From: Aquipseudomonas alcaligenes NBRC 14159
GTDB taxonomy: Bacteria; Pseudomonadota; Gammaproteobacteria; Pseudomonadales; Pseudomonadaceae
Assembly (NCBI RefSeq): GCF_000467105.1
Contig: NZ_BATI01000001.1
Span: 1-64,000, forward strand
Length of the DNA: 64,000 nucleotides
Reading direction: 5' to 3'
Under the pieces are notes generated by a model that worked only from the letters and a program-made list of their open reading frames with translations, made no database searches and was not told the DNA's origin. Position 1 is the first letter of the stretch; the number at the start of each line of letters is the position of its first letter. The position numbers and the translations under genes were made by a program. Of this stretch, positions 1 to 7,995 are shown in pieces.

Positions 1-1
1 T

Positions 2-136
2 TTCCCTAAGGATGAGTTACCTAGAATTGCAGCACGGATGACACCGGAGCAGATCGAGCAGGCACAAGCCTTTGCCAAGGAGTGGAAAGCCACCCACCCA
101 CCGCTCTCTTATTTTCCTGGAAAGCTGGGATTCTGA
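2..136 (+). CDS. C-terminal end of a probable Sel1-repeat protein (partial)
   Basis: The window opens inside a reading frame that ends at a TGA at 134-136, leaving 44 C-terminal residues. The stretch MTPEQIEQAQAFAKEW is typical of the last helix of Sel1/TPR-like repeat proteins from Pseudomonas, and the tail after it is rich in Pro and aromatic residues (THPPLSYFPGKLGF). Sel1-repeat proteins often sit beside secreted-effector genes as possible immunity or adaptor proteins, which would suit the DUF6708-like gene that follows, but this is inference. The start and most of the protein lie outside the window, so the family assignment rests on the tail only. Confidence 0.5.
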   Translation, partial: FPKDELPRIAARMTPEQIEQAQAFAKEWKATHPPLSYFPGKLGF

Positions 137-381
137 AAATTGGAAAATAAATCTGGAGTTACGCCTGCCCCCTGACTGGTTCGGCCCACAAAGCATGCTA
201 TCGCTACGCTTGGTCTGCCAACCGGAAATGGCCGCAAAGCCGCTGCTGGGCGATAAAGGCTACCTGCATTACAGCCTGCCCCTGGCGATGACCCGACTGA
301 AAAAGCCGATCACCGCAGCCAAGACCAGCCCGCCACTTAGCTCGACAACCACCTTTATCACGATCATGCCGGAGCACCTGC

Positions 382-1464
382 ATGCCTGACAGCCAGTACG
401 AACGTCTACCTCAAGCAGGTGATATCGAGCGCCATACGGGGCTGGAAATTCTCTATCTGGCGCCCCGCCCAGTGCCGACCGGTCAAGCGGCAATCAGCGC
501 CCAGCAGATGCACCGCGAAATCAACTCCACCTACTTGGACTTTGCCCAAGGCACTGGCCGTATCGAGTTTGGTGTACGGGTCACCATGGGGACCCTTATC
601 GCAGGCTTAGTCTTTTTCTTTACATGTACCGTTTTCCTAGGATGGGTCGACTATGTTGATCGTGGCTCATCAATCTGGGACTTTGTTCTGAAGTTCTTCT
701 TTATGAACTGGTACATGTGGCTCTTTATGTTGTTCTTCGCCACAGTCTTTGGAGGCATCTTCGCCTATGCCGTCTACCAGGAAACCCGGCATCCCCCCAT
801 ACGCTTCAATCGCCAGCGCCGCGAGGTCTGTTATATCCCCGCCAAGGGCAAACCAGCTTTTATCCCCTGGGAAGAACTGATCGCCTGCGTCTCGGCGGAG
901 CAGACCATCACCCAATATGCGGTCAACAGCCATTTCGCCCTACGCCTTGGCTTTCGCGACACGCTGGAAGGGCAGATGTACTGGCTCACCGTGCCATCGC
1001 CCAGCCTGATGTTCGCCGTCAGCGAGTGGGAGGCATTGCGCGTCTTTATGGAACAGGGCCCCGACGCCCTGCCACCACCACCGCCAGCCGAGTATGAAGA
1101 GGGCAGCCTGGCCTACTTCCGCGCGGCCATTGAGATCTATCGCGAAGAGCTCGGCTTTATCCGCTATCGCAGCTGGTGGCTATTGCAGTGCTTCACCGGC
1201 TGGACCATCCCCTGCCATGTTGCCGAGTGGTTCAGTCACCCGCCCAAGGCCGGTTTTCCCAAAGCCGTTCGCGAATGGTCTCAGCCCCTGCCTGCCGAGC
1301 AATGGGCCAAACCCAGCGCAGAACTGTTGAAACAGAGTGCCGAACTACAGGCCGCCTATGCCCGCGGCCTGGATTTTATGCAGTACTTCAAGGCCTCTTT
1401 CAGCGGATCGCCCGAGAATACGCCCGCCAATATCTTGCCGAGTCGCAAGGGCCGGAACGGGTAG
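382..1464 (+). CDS. DUF6708-like membrane protein, possibly type VI secretion associated
   Basis: This 360-residue protein has a hydrophilic N-terminus, two strongly hydrophobic segments at about residues 70-92 and 112-134, and a long soluble C-terminal part with a poly-Pro stretch near residue 233. The architecture and segments such as QQMHREINSTYLD recall the DUF6708 family, which in Pseudomonas is often found near VgrG/effector genes; that assignment is from memory and is not decisive. No enzymatic motif is visible. Base composition is lower in GC than the genes after 2.2 kb, and the codon use differs, so the block may be accessory. The ATG at 382 lacks a strong Shine-Dalgarno sequence. 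About 245 bases separate it from the preceding partial gene; no gene is supported in that gap. Confidence 0.6.
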   Translation: MPDSQYERLPQAGDIERHTGLEILYLAPRPVPTGQAAISAQQMHREINSTYLDFAQGTGRIEFGVRVTMGTLIAGLVFFFTCTVFLGWVDYVDRGSSIWDFVLKFFFMNWYMWLFMLFFATVFGGIFAYAVYQETRHPPIRFNRQRREVCYIPAKGKPAFIPWEELIACVSAEQTITQYAVNSHFALRLGFRDTLEGQMYWLTVPSPSLMFAVSEWEALRVFMEQGPDALPPPPPAEYEEGSLAYFRAAIEIYREELGFIRYRSWWLLQCFTGWTIPCHVAEWFSHPPKAGFPKAVREWSQPLPAEQWAKPSAELLKQSAELQAAYARGLDFMQYFKASFSGSPENTPANILPSRKGRNG

Positions 1465-1568
1465 CTCGGCACCAGGCATATCAGACAAACATGGGGAATA
1501 AACCACTATTCCAACACGCCCCATACCAACAGCGTCAAGGCGGAGCGGTGGATCAAATTTCACAGGGA

Positions 1569-2198
1569 ATGGCCATGCAGCAGAAACGGATTCGACTTTT
1601 CGCCAACAACGCTCACTTCACTGACAACGAATTTGATCGTTTCAAACCGCTGGTGCGCCAGCCAAACACCCACCGAGGGAAAGTCTTCAGCGCATGTGCC
1701 CTGATTCCATTCGGGCTATTCCTGTTGGGCTTGGTGACAGAGCAGAGCTGGTTGTCGTGCATCATGCTCATAGCGACGCCGATCCTCCCGTTCGCAGTTT
1801 TCTGGTGGCTTGAGCGCGGCATACCGCCGGACAGGGTCGAGGCATATGCGGAACAGGATGGGCTTCTACTAGAGTTCGAGTGCGGTCACTTTCCAGAGCT
1901 CAGTACCACTATCCGGATTTCGTTTGCCGAAATCGAGTCGATCACTCTGGAATCGAAGGCAGTACATGAAGGGCGGCACGGAACGCATCGCTGGAGGCAA
2001 TACCGTATCAAGACCTCTCGCTCAGGTGAGTTCCCACACTTGCTGATCAATACCTTCCGCCCATTGCACTTGGTGATGAGCGATTTACAGCGACTGTCTC
2101 CATTGATGCCCCACAGGATAGACATTCATCTTGTGGGTCCACAGAGCGAAATAGCCGCATGCAACGCCCAGTGGAAAGGCGAATATTCAACGGAGTAG
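1569..2198 (+). CDS. Uncharacterised membrane protein
   Basis: I do not recognise this protein. It is about 209 residues, with two hydrophobic segments close to the N-terminus (about residues 43-85) followed by a soluble domain of mixed beta character. It has the same general plan as the DUF6708-like protein before it (paired transmembrane helices, then a cytosolic or periplasmic domain), so the two may be related or act together. The frame is open far upstream into the previous gene, so the start is uncertain: an ATG at 1569, an ATG at 1575 preceded by AGGGA, a GTG at 1548 and an ATG at 1491 are all possible. Composition is similar to its upstream neighbour and unlike the MFS gene, whose 3' end faces it 7 bases away. 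Confidence 0.5.
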   Translation: MAMQQKRIRLFANNAHFTDNEFDRFKPLVRQPNTHRGKVFSACALIPFGLFLLGLVTEQSWLSCIMLIATPILPFAVFWWLERGIPPDRVEAYAEQDGLLLEFECGHFPELSTTIRISFAEIESITLESKAVHEGRHGTHRWRQYRIKTSRSGEFPHLLINTFRPLHLVMSDLQRLSPLMPHRIDIHLVGPQSEIAACNAQWKGEYSTE

Positions 2199-2205
2199 CG
2201 ATAAC

Positions 2206-3453
2206 TTAGGCAGCCTTGGGCTGCCATTGACCTCGAAAATAGCGAACCACCCACACAAGCATGGCTAACCCCAACAACGCCGCCCCGACGAACAGCCCCT
2301 GATACCCCACCACCTTGGCCAACACCCCACTGCAGGCCCCCACCACACCCGCCAGCAACACCTGCGCACTGGCCTGCAAGGTGAAGTCGGCGCCCTCGTG
2401 CTCGGGGCGGCACATGCGCATCATCACGGCGAACAGGGCGACGGTGGACATGCCGTCCGCGGCCTGTTCGAACAGCGAAACCGCATACACCAGCACGGCG
2501 TCGCCGCCGCGCCCCACTAGCAACGCCATAGCGGCAATACCCAGTGCCTGCAGGGCGCCGAAAGCCAGTAGTGAGCGCAGCGCGCCAATCCTCGCATAGA
2601 GCAGACCACCGAGCAGCGCACCGCCGATACCGGCCAGGCTGCTGATCAGGGTGAGCTGGCCGAGGGCGCTGGTGTCCCAACCCTGATCCACCAGCATCGG
2701 CTTGATCATCGGCGAGCCGAGGGCGTCGCCGAGCTTGAAGGTCAGTACCACCGCGAGCCAGGCGAGCATGCCCGGCTGCGCCAGCAGCCCCTTGTAATGG
2801 CGCCAGAGCAGACCGGGGCCGGCAGGCTCGGCCTGCTCGACGTGCTGTGGCAGCAGGCGCGTCTCCGGGAACAGCATGATCGGCAGGGTCAGCAGCAGCA
2901 AAGCACCCGCCAGCAGGCCGACGGACAGGTTCCAGCCCAGCCCGCCGATGACCAGCAGCAGGCCGCTGCCGCTGGCCAGCATGCCGACCTTGTAGCCGCC
3001 CACCTGCAGGCTGTTGCCCAGGCCGCGCCAGCGCTCCGGCAGCAGGCGCACGGCCAGGCCGTCGGTGGCCACGTCCTGGCTGGCGGCGGCCAGGTTGATA
3101 AGCAGCAACATGCCCAGCAGCAGCCAGAAGGCCGAACCGAACAATGCTTGCGGGGCGATCAGGGCCAGGCCGGCCAGGCAGAGAATCACCGTACCCTGCA
3201 GCGGCAGAATCCAGCCACGGTGATGGCCGAGGTGGCGCGAGCCGATGCGGTCGATCCAGGGCGCCCACAACACCTTGAGCAGCCAAGGCAGCGCCAGCAG
3301 CTTGAGCAGGCCGATCAGCGCCAGGTCGACACCGTTCTGCCGTAGCAATACCGGTAGCGAATGAGCCACCAGGCCAGACGGCAGGCCTTGGGCGCAATAA
3401 AGGGAAGCCAGGAGCACCAGGGTGGTGTTGGCGGGGCGATAGCTGAGTGTCAT
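2206..3453 (-). CDS. MFS transporter, AmpG/FptX-like
   Basis: A 415-residue integral membrane protein with about 12 hydrophobic helices and short loops, the usual size of a major facilitator. The N-terminal helix carries YCAQGLPSGLVAHSLPVLLR, and the loop between helices 2 and 3 has WAPWIDRIG, the pattern seen in the AmpG/FptX (PAT) branch that includes muropeptide permeases and siderophore permeases. A later segment ASQDVATDGLAVRLL also fits that branch. The substrate cannot be read from sequence, and no peptidoglycan-recycling or siderophore genes are nearby. It is transcribed away from the TSUP transporter gene, with 176 bases between them that hold a small perfect palindrome. Confidence 0.75.
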   Translation of the reverse strand: MTLSYRPANTTLVLLASLYCAQGLPSGLVAHSLPVLLRQNGVDLALIGLLKLLALPWLLKVLWAPWIDRIGSRHLGHHRGWILPLQGTVILCLAGLALIAPQALFGSAFWLLLGMLLLINLAAASQDVATDGLAVRLLPERWRGLGNSLQVGGYKVGMLASGSGLLLVIGGLGWNLSVGLLAGALLLLTLPIMLFPETRLLPQHVEQAEPAGPGLLWRHYKGLLAQPGMLAWLAVVLTFKLGDALGSPMIKPMLVDQGWDTSALGQLTLISSLAGIGGALLGGLLYARIGALRSLLAFGALQALGIAAMALLVGRGGDAVLVYAVSLFEQAADGMSTVALFAVMMRMCRPEHEGADFTLQASAQVLLAGVVGACSGVLAKVVGYQGLFVGAALLGLAMLVWVVRYFRGQWQPKAA

Positions 3454-3544
3454 GGAGCGTCCATGCGTTGGAGATGGCCAAGCCTAGGGCAGTGCAGAGC
3501 GACCAGGCAACAAAACCAAATAGAATATAAACCTACAGAAACAG

Positions 3545-3561
3545 TCTTAGACTATCTAAGA
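3545..3561. promoter_or_regulatory. Operator-like palindrome between MFS and TSUP genes
   Basis: TCTTAGA-CTA-TCTAAGA is a perfect 7-bp inverted repeat around a 3-base centre. It lies midway in the divergent MFS/TSUP intergenic region, 68 bases before the TSUP ATG, in a locally A/T-rich stretch. It could be a binding site for a dimeric regulator controlling one or both genes, but no regulator gene is adjacent. Confidence 0.4.
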
Positions 3562-3629
3562 AAAGCCCATTATCTTCGCCGTCTGCTTATTCCAGCCTGT
3601 TCTACCACCCACTGTCAGGCAGCCGCTGC

Positions 3630-4607
3630 ATGAAGATCCGCGACCTCGACCTCAGCCAGAGCCCGCTCAATGCGGAGCACGAAGCACTTGGCCTGCCCCC
3701 CGTCGAAGACTACGTTTCCCACCCGGACAACCACCCGGTACTGCGTGCCGCCATGTGGGCCGCGGTACTGATCCTGTTCAGCCTGATCGGCTTCCTCGCC
3801 TGGCGCCTGTTCTTCGGCGACAACGGCGGTCACAGCGGCCTGGAGATCATCGAGAGCGCACTGAGCAGCCCTACCTTCTGGAGCGCGGTGGCCGTAGGCT
3901 TCCTGGCCCAGGTGGTCGATGGCGCACTGGGCATGGCCTATGGCATCACCGCCACCACCTTCCTGCTCAGCGCCGGCGCCTCGCCTGCCGCAGCCAGTGC
4001 CAGCGTGCACATCGCCGAGGTGTTCACCACCGGTCTTTCCGGCATCTCTCACGTCAAACTGGGCAACGTCAACAAGTCACTGTTCCTGCGTCTGCTGCTG
4101 CCCGGCATCATCGGCGCGGTGCTCGGCGCAGTACTGATCACTCAGTTCGACGGCGACGTGATGAAGCCCTTCATCTCCGCCTACCTGCTGCTGATGGGCC
4201 TGTACATTCTGCGCAAGGCCTATCTGCATGTAGCCCAGCGCAAGGCGCCCAAGCACGTGGCCAAGCTGGCGCTGTTCGGCGGCTTCGTCGATGCCGCCGG
4301 TGGCGGTGGCTGGGGCCCGGTGGTCACCAGCAGCCTGATCGGCTCGGGCGGCGATCCGCGCACCACCATCGGCTCGGTGAATTTCGCCGAGTTCTTCCTG
4401 ACCCTGTCCAGCGCCGCCTCGTTCATCCTCCTGGCCGGCGAACTGGACACCTGGCTGATGGTCGCCGGTCTGGTGTTCGGCGGCATGTTCGCCGCGCCCT
4501 TCGCCGCCTACCTGTGCAAAAGGATTCCGGCGCGCACCCTGATGACCATCGTCGGCTGCCTGATCACCCTGATCAGCGCCTTCAACATCTACAAGGCACT
4601 GGCGTGA
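3630..4607 (+). CDS. TSUP-family (TauE/SafE, DUF81) membrane transporter
   Basis: A 325-residue membrane protein. The N-terminal ~70 residues contain one helix after a short cytosolic leader, and the rest shows the duplicated TSUP fold: the first half carries GFLAQVVDGALGMAYG and the second half GGFVDAAGGGGWGPVVTSSL, the two related glycine-rich signatures of the family. TSUP proteins move sulfur-containing anions such as sulfite, sulfonates or thiosulfate across the inner membrane. The sulfur-assimilation gene metY lies immediately downstream in the same direction, which supports a sulfur-related substrate, but a terminator-like hairpin separates the two genes. The ATG at 3630 is the only good start. 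Confidence 0.85.
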   Translation: MKIRDLDLSQSPLNAEHEALGLPPVEDYVSHPDNHPVLRAAMWAAVLILFSLIGFLAWRLFFGDNGGHSGLEIIESALSSPTFWSAVAVGFLAQVVDGALGMAYGITATTFLLSAGASPAAASASVHIAEVFTTGLSGISHVKLGNVNKSLFLRLLLPGIIGAVLGAVLITQFDGDVMKPFISAYLLLMGLYILRKAYLHVAQRKAPKHVAKLALFGGFVDAAGGGGWGPVVTSSLIGSGGDPRTTIGSVNFAEFFLTLSSAASFILLAGELDTWLMVAGLVFGGMFAAPFAAYLCKRIPARTLMTIVGCLITLISAFNIYKALA

Positions 4608-4642
4608 TCGCCATCTAAGCATCGATCAAAACGTTCTAGCCC

Positions 4643-4690
4643 CGAGGCCCGGATCATTGACTCAGCGCATTGACCGGGCCTCGTCGTTTT
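4643..4690 (+). terminator. Rho-independent terminator after the TSUP gene
   Basis: A 10-bp perfect stem CGAGGCCCGG / CCGGGCCTCG (4643-4652 and 4674-4683) is followed by TCGTTTTCC. The loop is long (21 bases). It sits between the TSUP gene and metY, so metY probably has its own promoter. Confidence 0.6.
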
Positions 4691-4733
4691 CCCCATGCTG
4701 CGAGCCTTCCAATAGCCCGAAGGAACGTCTTGC

Positions 4734-6011
4734 ATGAAACTGGAAACCCTGGCCATCCACGCCGGCTACAGCCCCGACCCGACCACCAAGGCGGTGGCCG
4801 TGCCGATCTACCAGACCAGCTCCTTTGCCTTCGACGACACCCAGCACGGTGCCGACCTGTTCGACCTGAAGGTCGCCGGCAACATCTACTCGCGCATCAT
4901 GAACCCGACCAACGCCGTGCTCGAAGAGCGCGTGGCGGCGCTGGAAGGTGGCGTCGGCGCGCTGGCCGTGGCCTCAGGCATGGCGGCCATCACCTATGCG
5001 ATCCAGACCGTCGCCGAAGCCGGTGACAACATCGTCTCGGTGGCCAAGCTGTATGGCGGCACCTACAACCTGCTGGCCCACACCCTGCCGCGCTTCGGCA
5101 TCCAGACCCGCTTCGCCGCGCACGACGACATTGCCGCCCTGGAAGCGCTGATCGACGACAAGACCAAGGCCGTGTTCTGCGAATCGATCGGCAACCCGGC
5201 CGGCAACATCGTCGATATCCAGGCCCTGGCCGACGCCGCGCATCGCCACGGCGTGCCGCTGATCGTCGACAACACGGTGGCCACGCCGATCCTCTGCCGC
5301 CCCTTCGAGCACGGTGCCGACATCGTCGTGCATTCGCTGACCAAGTACATCGGCGGCCACGGCACCAGCATCGGCGGCATCGTCGTCGACTCCGGCAAGT
5401 TCCCCTGGGCGGATAACCAGGCGCGCTTCCCGCTGCTCAACACGCCCGATCCGTCCTACCACGGCGTGACCTACACCGAGGCCTTCGGTCCCGCCGCCTT
5501 CATCGGCCGCTGCCGCGTGGTGCCGCTGCGCAACACCGGCGCGGCGCTGTCGCCGTTCAACGCCTTCCTCATCCTGCAAGGCCTGGAGACCCTGGCCCTG
5601 CGCATGGAGCGGCACTGCGAGAATGCGCTGAAAGTCGCGCAGTACCTGCAGAGCCACCCGCAGGTGGCCTGGGTGAAGTACGCCGGCCTGGCCGATCATC
5701 CCGAGCACGCCCTGGCGCAGCGCTACATGGGCGGCAAGCCAGCGGCGATCCTGTCGTTCGGCATCCAGGGCGGCCAGGAAGCCGGCGCGCGCTTCATCGA
5801 CGCGCTCAAGCTGGTGGTGCGCCTGGTCAACATCGGCGATGCCAAGTCGCTGGCCTGCCACCCGGCCTCCACCACCCACCGCCAGCTCAACGACGAGGAA
5901 CTGCAGAAGGCCGGCGTGCCGCGCGACATGGTGCGCCTGTCGATCGGCATCGAGCACTTCGACGATATCCGCGCCGACCTCGAACAGGCCCTGCTGGCCG
6001 CACGCGGTTAA
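4734..6011 (+). CDS. metY: O-acetylhomoserine sulfhydrylase
   Basis: This 425-residue PLP enzyme of the Cys/Met metabolism family makes homocysteine from O-acetylhomoserine and sulfide in methionine synthesis. Visible family marks are the N-terminal ETLAIHAGYSPDPTTKAVAVPIYQ, the phosphate-binding region around ALAVASGMAAI, and VHSLTKYIGGHG, whose lysine forms the Schiff base with PLP. The C-terminal SLACHPASTTHRQL and RLSIGIEHFDDI are also typical. The long substrate loop and total length favour MetY over MetZ or cystathionine gamma-synthase, which are nearer 390-400 residues. It begins at the ATG at 4734 and is followed, after a short intergenic hairpin, by trxC. The same neighbourhood is remembered from P. 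aeruginosa PA5025. Confidence 0.92.
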   Translation: MKLETLAIHAGYSPDPTTKAVAVPIYQTSSFAFDDTQHGADLFDLKVAGNIYSRIMNPTNAVLEERVAALEGGVGALAVASGMAAITYAIQTVAEAGDNIVSVAKLYGGTYNLLAHTLPRFGIQTRFAAHDDIAALEALIDDKTKAVFCESIGNPAGNIVDIQALADAAHRHGVPLIVDNTVATPILCRPFEHGADIVVHSLTKYIGGHGTSIGGIVVDSGKFPWADNQARFPLLNTPDPSYHGVTYTEAFGPAAFIGRCRVVPLRNTGAALSPFNAFLILQGLETLALRMERHCENALKVAQYLQSHPQVAWVKYAGLADHPEHALAQRYMGGKPAAILSFGIQGGQEAGARFIDALKLVVRLVNIGDAKSLACHPASTTHRQLNDEELQKAGVPRDMVRLSIGIEHFDDIRADLEQALLAARG

Positions 6012-6028
6012 CCCTTGCAAAGCGCCCT

Positions 6029-6070
6029 GGTCGGCTCCAGATAGAGGCCACTGCCCTACTGGAGCCGACC
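6029..6070 (+). promoter_or_regulatory. RNA hairpin covering the trxC ribosome binding site
   Basis: GGTCGGCTCCAG (6029-6040) and CTGGAGCCGACC (6059-6070) are perfect 12-bp inverted repeats around an 18-base loop. The right arm ends at the base directly before the trxC ATG and contains the only Shine-Dalgarno sequence (GGAG, 6061-6064). If formed in the mRNA the stem would hide the ribosome binding site. It could instead end transcription of metY, but no T-run follows. Confidence 0.6.
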
Positions 6071-6508
6071 ATGAGCGCCCCCGCACTGATTCCCTGCCCC
6101 GCCTGCAACGGCCTCAACCGCATCCCCAGCGAACGCCTGGGCGATGCGCCGCGCTGCGGGCGTTGCAAAAGCCCGGTCCTGCCGGTGGCGCCGATTACCC
6201 TGAGCCAGGCGTCCTTCGCCGCCCAGCTGAAGGGCGACCTGCCGCTGCTGGTGGATGTCTGGGCCGACTGGTGCGGGCCGTGCAAGGCCTTCGCGCCAAC
6301 CTTCGCGCAGGCCGCCGCACAGCTGCAGGGGCGTTGCCGCCTGGGCAAGCTGGACAGCGAGGCCAACCCGCAGCTGTCCGCACAGCTGGGCATACGCTCC
6401 ATCCCCAGCCTGATCCTGTTCCGCGGTGGTGTCGAAGTGTCCCGCCAGAGCGGCGCCCTGCCGCTGCCGCAACTGCTCGCCTGGCTGCGCAGCCAGGGCA
6501 TCGCCTGA
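6071..6508 (+). CDS. trxC: Thioredoxin 2 (zinc-binding thioredoxin)
   Basis: A 145-residue protein with an N-terminal zinc-ribbon of two Cys-x-x-Cys pairs (CPAC near residue 10 and CGRC near residue 31), then a thioredoxin fold with the active site WADWCGPCKAF and the cis-proline segment IRSIPSL. This is the TrxC layout, not that of TrxA, which lacks the zinc domain. It would reduce protein disulfides in the cytosol, mainly under oxidative stress. It lies 59 bases after metY in the same direction; the ATG at 6071 is fixed by the N-terminal cysteine pair. Its ribosome binding site is buried in a perfect hairpin. Confidence 0.92.
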   Translation: MSAPALIPCPACNGLNRIPSERLGDAPRCGRCKSPVLPVAPITLSQASFAAQLKGDLPLLVDVWADWCGPCKAFAPTFAQAAAQLQGRCRLGKLDSEANPQLSAQLGIRSIPSLILFRGGVEVSRQSGALPLPQLLAWLRSQGIA

Positions 6509-6598
6509 GCGGATCGGTCAGCCGCCACGAGCGCGGCGGTCATTGCCGGCGGGGCCACAGCAGCTAGTCTCGGGACTCCAGCCTGAGGAGCCCCGCAC

Positions 6599-7042
6599 AT
6601 GCCACTACCCGCCGAAATGGCCCGCGTCTTCACCGAAGAGAAGATCGACTTCGTCAAACGCTGCGGGCTCAAGGCCGAGCAGCTGGAACCCGGTTTCGTG
6701 CGCCTGCGCATGCCGCTGAGCGGCAACCAGAACCATATCGGCACCCTGTATGCCGGCGCCCTGTTCACCCTGGCCGAGATCCCCGGCGGCGCCCTTTTCC
6801 TCACCAGTTTCGACGTGCAGCGCTTCTATCCGCTGATCAAGGAGATGAACCTGCGCTTCCGCCGCCCGGCGACCAGCGACATCACCGTCGAGGCCCGCCT
6901 GAGCGACGAAGAGATCACCCGCATCCAGGCCGAGGCCGAGCGCAACGGCAAGGCCGACTACCACCTGGAGCTGCAACTGTGCGATGCCAGCGGCGAAGTG
7001 GTGGCGCAAACCCGAGCGCTGTATCAATTACGTAAACACTAG
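6599..7042 (+). CDS. Hotdog-fold thioesterase (PaaI/DUF4442 type)
   Basis: A 147-residue single-domain protein. The segment NQNHIGTLYAGALFTLAEIPGG is the central hotdog helix signature of the PaaI/YiiD-C/DUF4442 thioesterase group, and the later strands (EMNLRFRRPATSDITVEARL) match the usual sheet. Such enzymes hydrolyse acyl-CoA or acyl-ACP thioesters; the substrate is unknown here. The start ATG at 6599 has a good GAGGAG ribosome binding site. It sits between trxC and a universal stress protein with about 90-100 bases on each side, so it may be transcribed on its own. Confidence 0.75.
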   Translation: MPLPAEMARVFTEEKIDFVKRCGLKAEQLEPGFVRLRMPLSGNQNHIGTLYAGALFTLAEIPGGALFLTSFDVQRFYPLIKEMNLRFRRPATSDITVEARLSDEEITRIQAEAERNGKADYHLELQLCDASGEVVAQTRALYQLRKH

Positions 7043-7140
7043 GACTTGCCGTGGATCAAAAGCAGGTCTATCAAGGGAGATCACTGTAAGGGCCCAGAGA
7101 GACTCGATGCGCCGCCTCGCGCCGCGCCACGGAGGGAAAC

Positions 7141-7935
7141 ATGACGGAACACATCCTGATCGCGCATGACCTGCGCAGCACTGCCGACCTCGCGCTGCGG
7201 CGTGCCGCCCAGCTGGCCCGCCAGCATGGCGCCAAACTGACCCTCCTGCACGTCTTCGACCCCAAGCTGGATCACGCGGAACGCGAGCGCATCGAACAGG
7301 CCCTCGACCGCAGCCTCACCGAATTTGCCCCACCCGGCAGCCAGTTGCGCCTTTGCCAGGGCAAGCCCGCCGAAGGCGTGCTGGAACAGGTGCAAAAAAG
7401 TGGCGCCGACCTGCTGGTGCTCGGCGCCCATCACCAGCGCCACGAGTTCTTCTCCGGCACCACCCTGGACCGCATCGCCCGGCGCTGCCCGGTACCGCTG
7501 CTGCTGGTCGCGCGTGACGAGGCCACGCCCTACCGCAGCGCCGTGGCCGCCATCGACTTCTCCCTGTGCGCCTGCACCGCCCTGCATCAGGGCTGCCTGC
7601 TGCTGCCGAGCGACGCCAGCATGCATGCCATGCACGTGTTCGAGCCGCAGAAGAACGGCGCGGTGGCCGAAGCCGAGCTGCTGACCCAGCGCGCCCTGAT
7701 CGACCAGTTGATCCTCGACGAAGCCCAGCGTCTGCCTGCCGACGCGCCCAAACTCACCCATGAGGTCAAGGTCGGCGGCATCCTGCGCAGCCTGCAGGAG
7801 CACATCACTCAGCAGCAGCCGCAGCTGCTGGTGCTCGGCAGCCATGGGCGCAGCGCCTTGTCCCAGGCGCTGCTCGGCAGCCTGGCGCAGCACTACCTGC
7901 ACAAGGCGCCCTGCGACGTGTTCGTGGTGCGCTAG
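7141..7935 (+). CDS. Tandem-domain universal stress protein
   Basis: The 264-residue protein contains two UspA-like domains in a row. The first begins EHILIAHDLRSTADLALRRAAQLARQ and the second begins near residue 137 with the YRSAVAAIDFSLCA segment. Both end in the family motif for nucleotide binding: LLVLGAHHQRHEFFSGT in the first and LLVLGSHGRSALSQALLGS in the second, where G-x2-G-x9-G(S/T) can be followed. Only the second half keeps a near-classical form. It is likely an ATP-binding stress-response protein of the cytosol. A strong GGAGGG ribosome binding site precedes the ATG at 7141, and a bidirectional terminator follows. Confidence 0.88.
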   Translation: MTEHILIAHDLRSTADLALRRAAQLARQHGAKLTLLHVFDPKLDHAERERIEQALDRSLTEFAPPGSQLRLCQGKPAEGVLEQVQKSGADLLVLGAHHQRHEFFSGTTLDRIARRCPVPLLLVARDEATPYRSAVAAIDFSLCACTALHQGCLLLPSDASMHAMHVFEPQKNGAVAEAELLTQRALIDQLILDEAQRLPADAPKLTHEVKVGGILRSLQEHITQQQPQLLVLGSHGRSALSQALLGSLAQHYLHKAPCDVFVVR

Positions 7936-7951
7936 GCCCCGGACCCGCGAC

Positions 7952-7978
7952 AAAAAAGGCGCCCTCGGGCGCCTTTTT
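7952..7978. terminator. Bidirectional Rho-independent terminator
   Basis: A-run, then GGCGCCC-TC-GGGCGCC, then TTTTT. The symmetrical A and T runs let it serve both the universal stress protein gene and the convergent ParA gene. Confidence 0.9.
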
Positions 7979-7995
7979 CATTGCCTGCCCGGCAC

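Noticed and set aside
72..389. An open frame of 105 codons between the first partial gene and the DUF6708-like gene
   Set aside because: Its first part overlaps the end of the partial gene in another frame, its product has no recognisable fold or hydrophobic pattern, and it has no ribosome binding site. It may be a remnant, but I cannot support it.
6523..6540. A terminator after trxC (CCGCC...GGCGG hairpin)
   Set aside because: The stem is short and no T-run follows, so termination is not supported.
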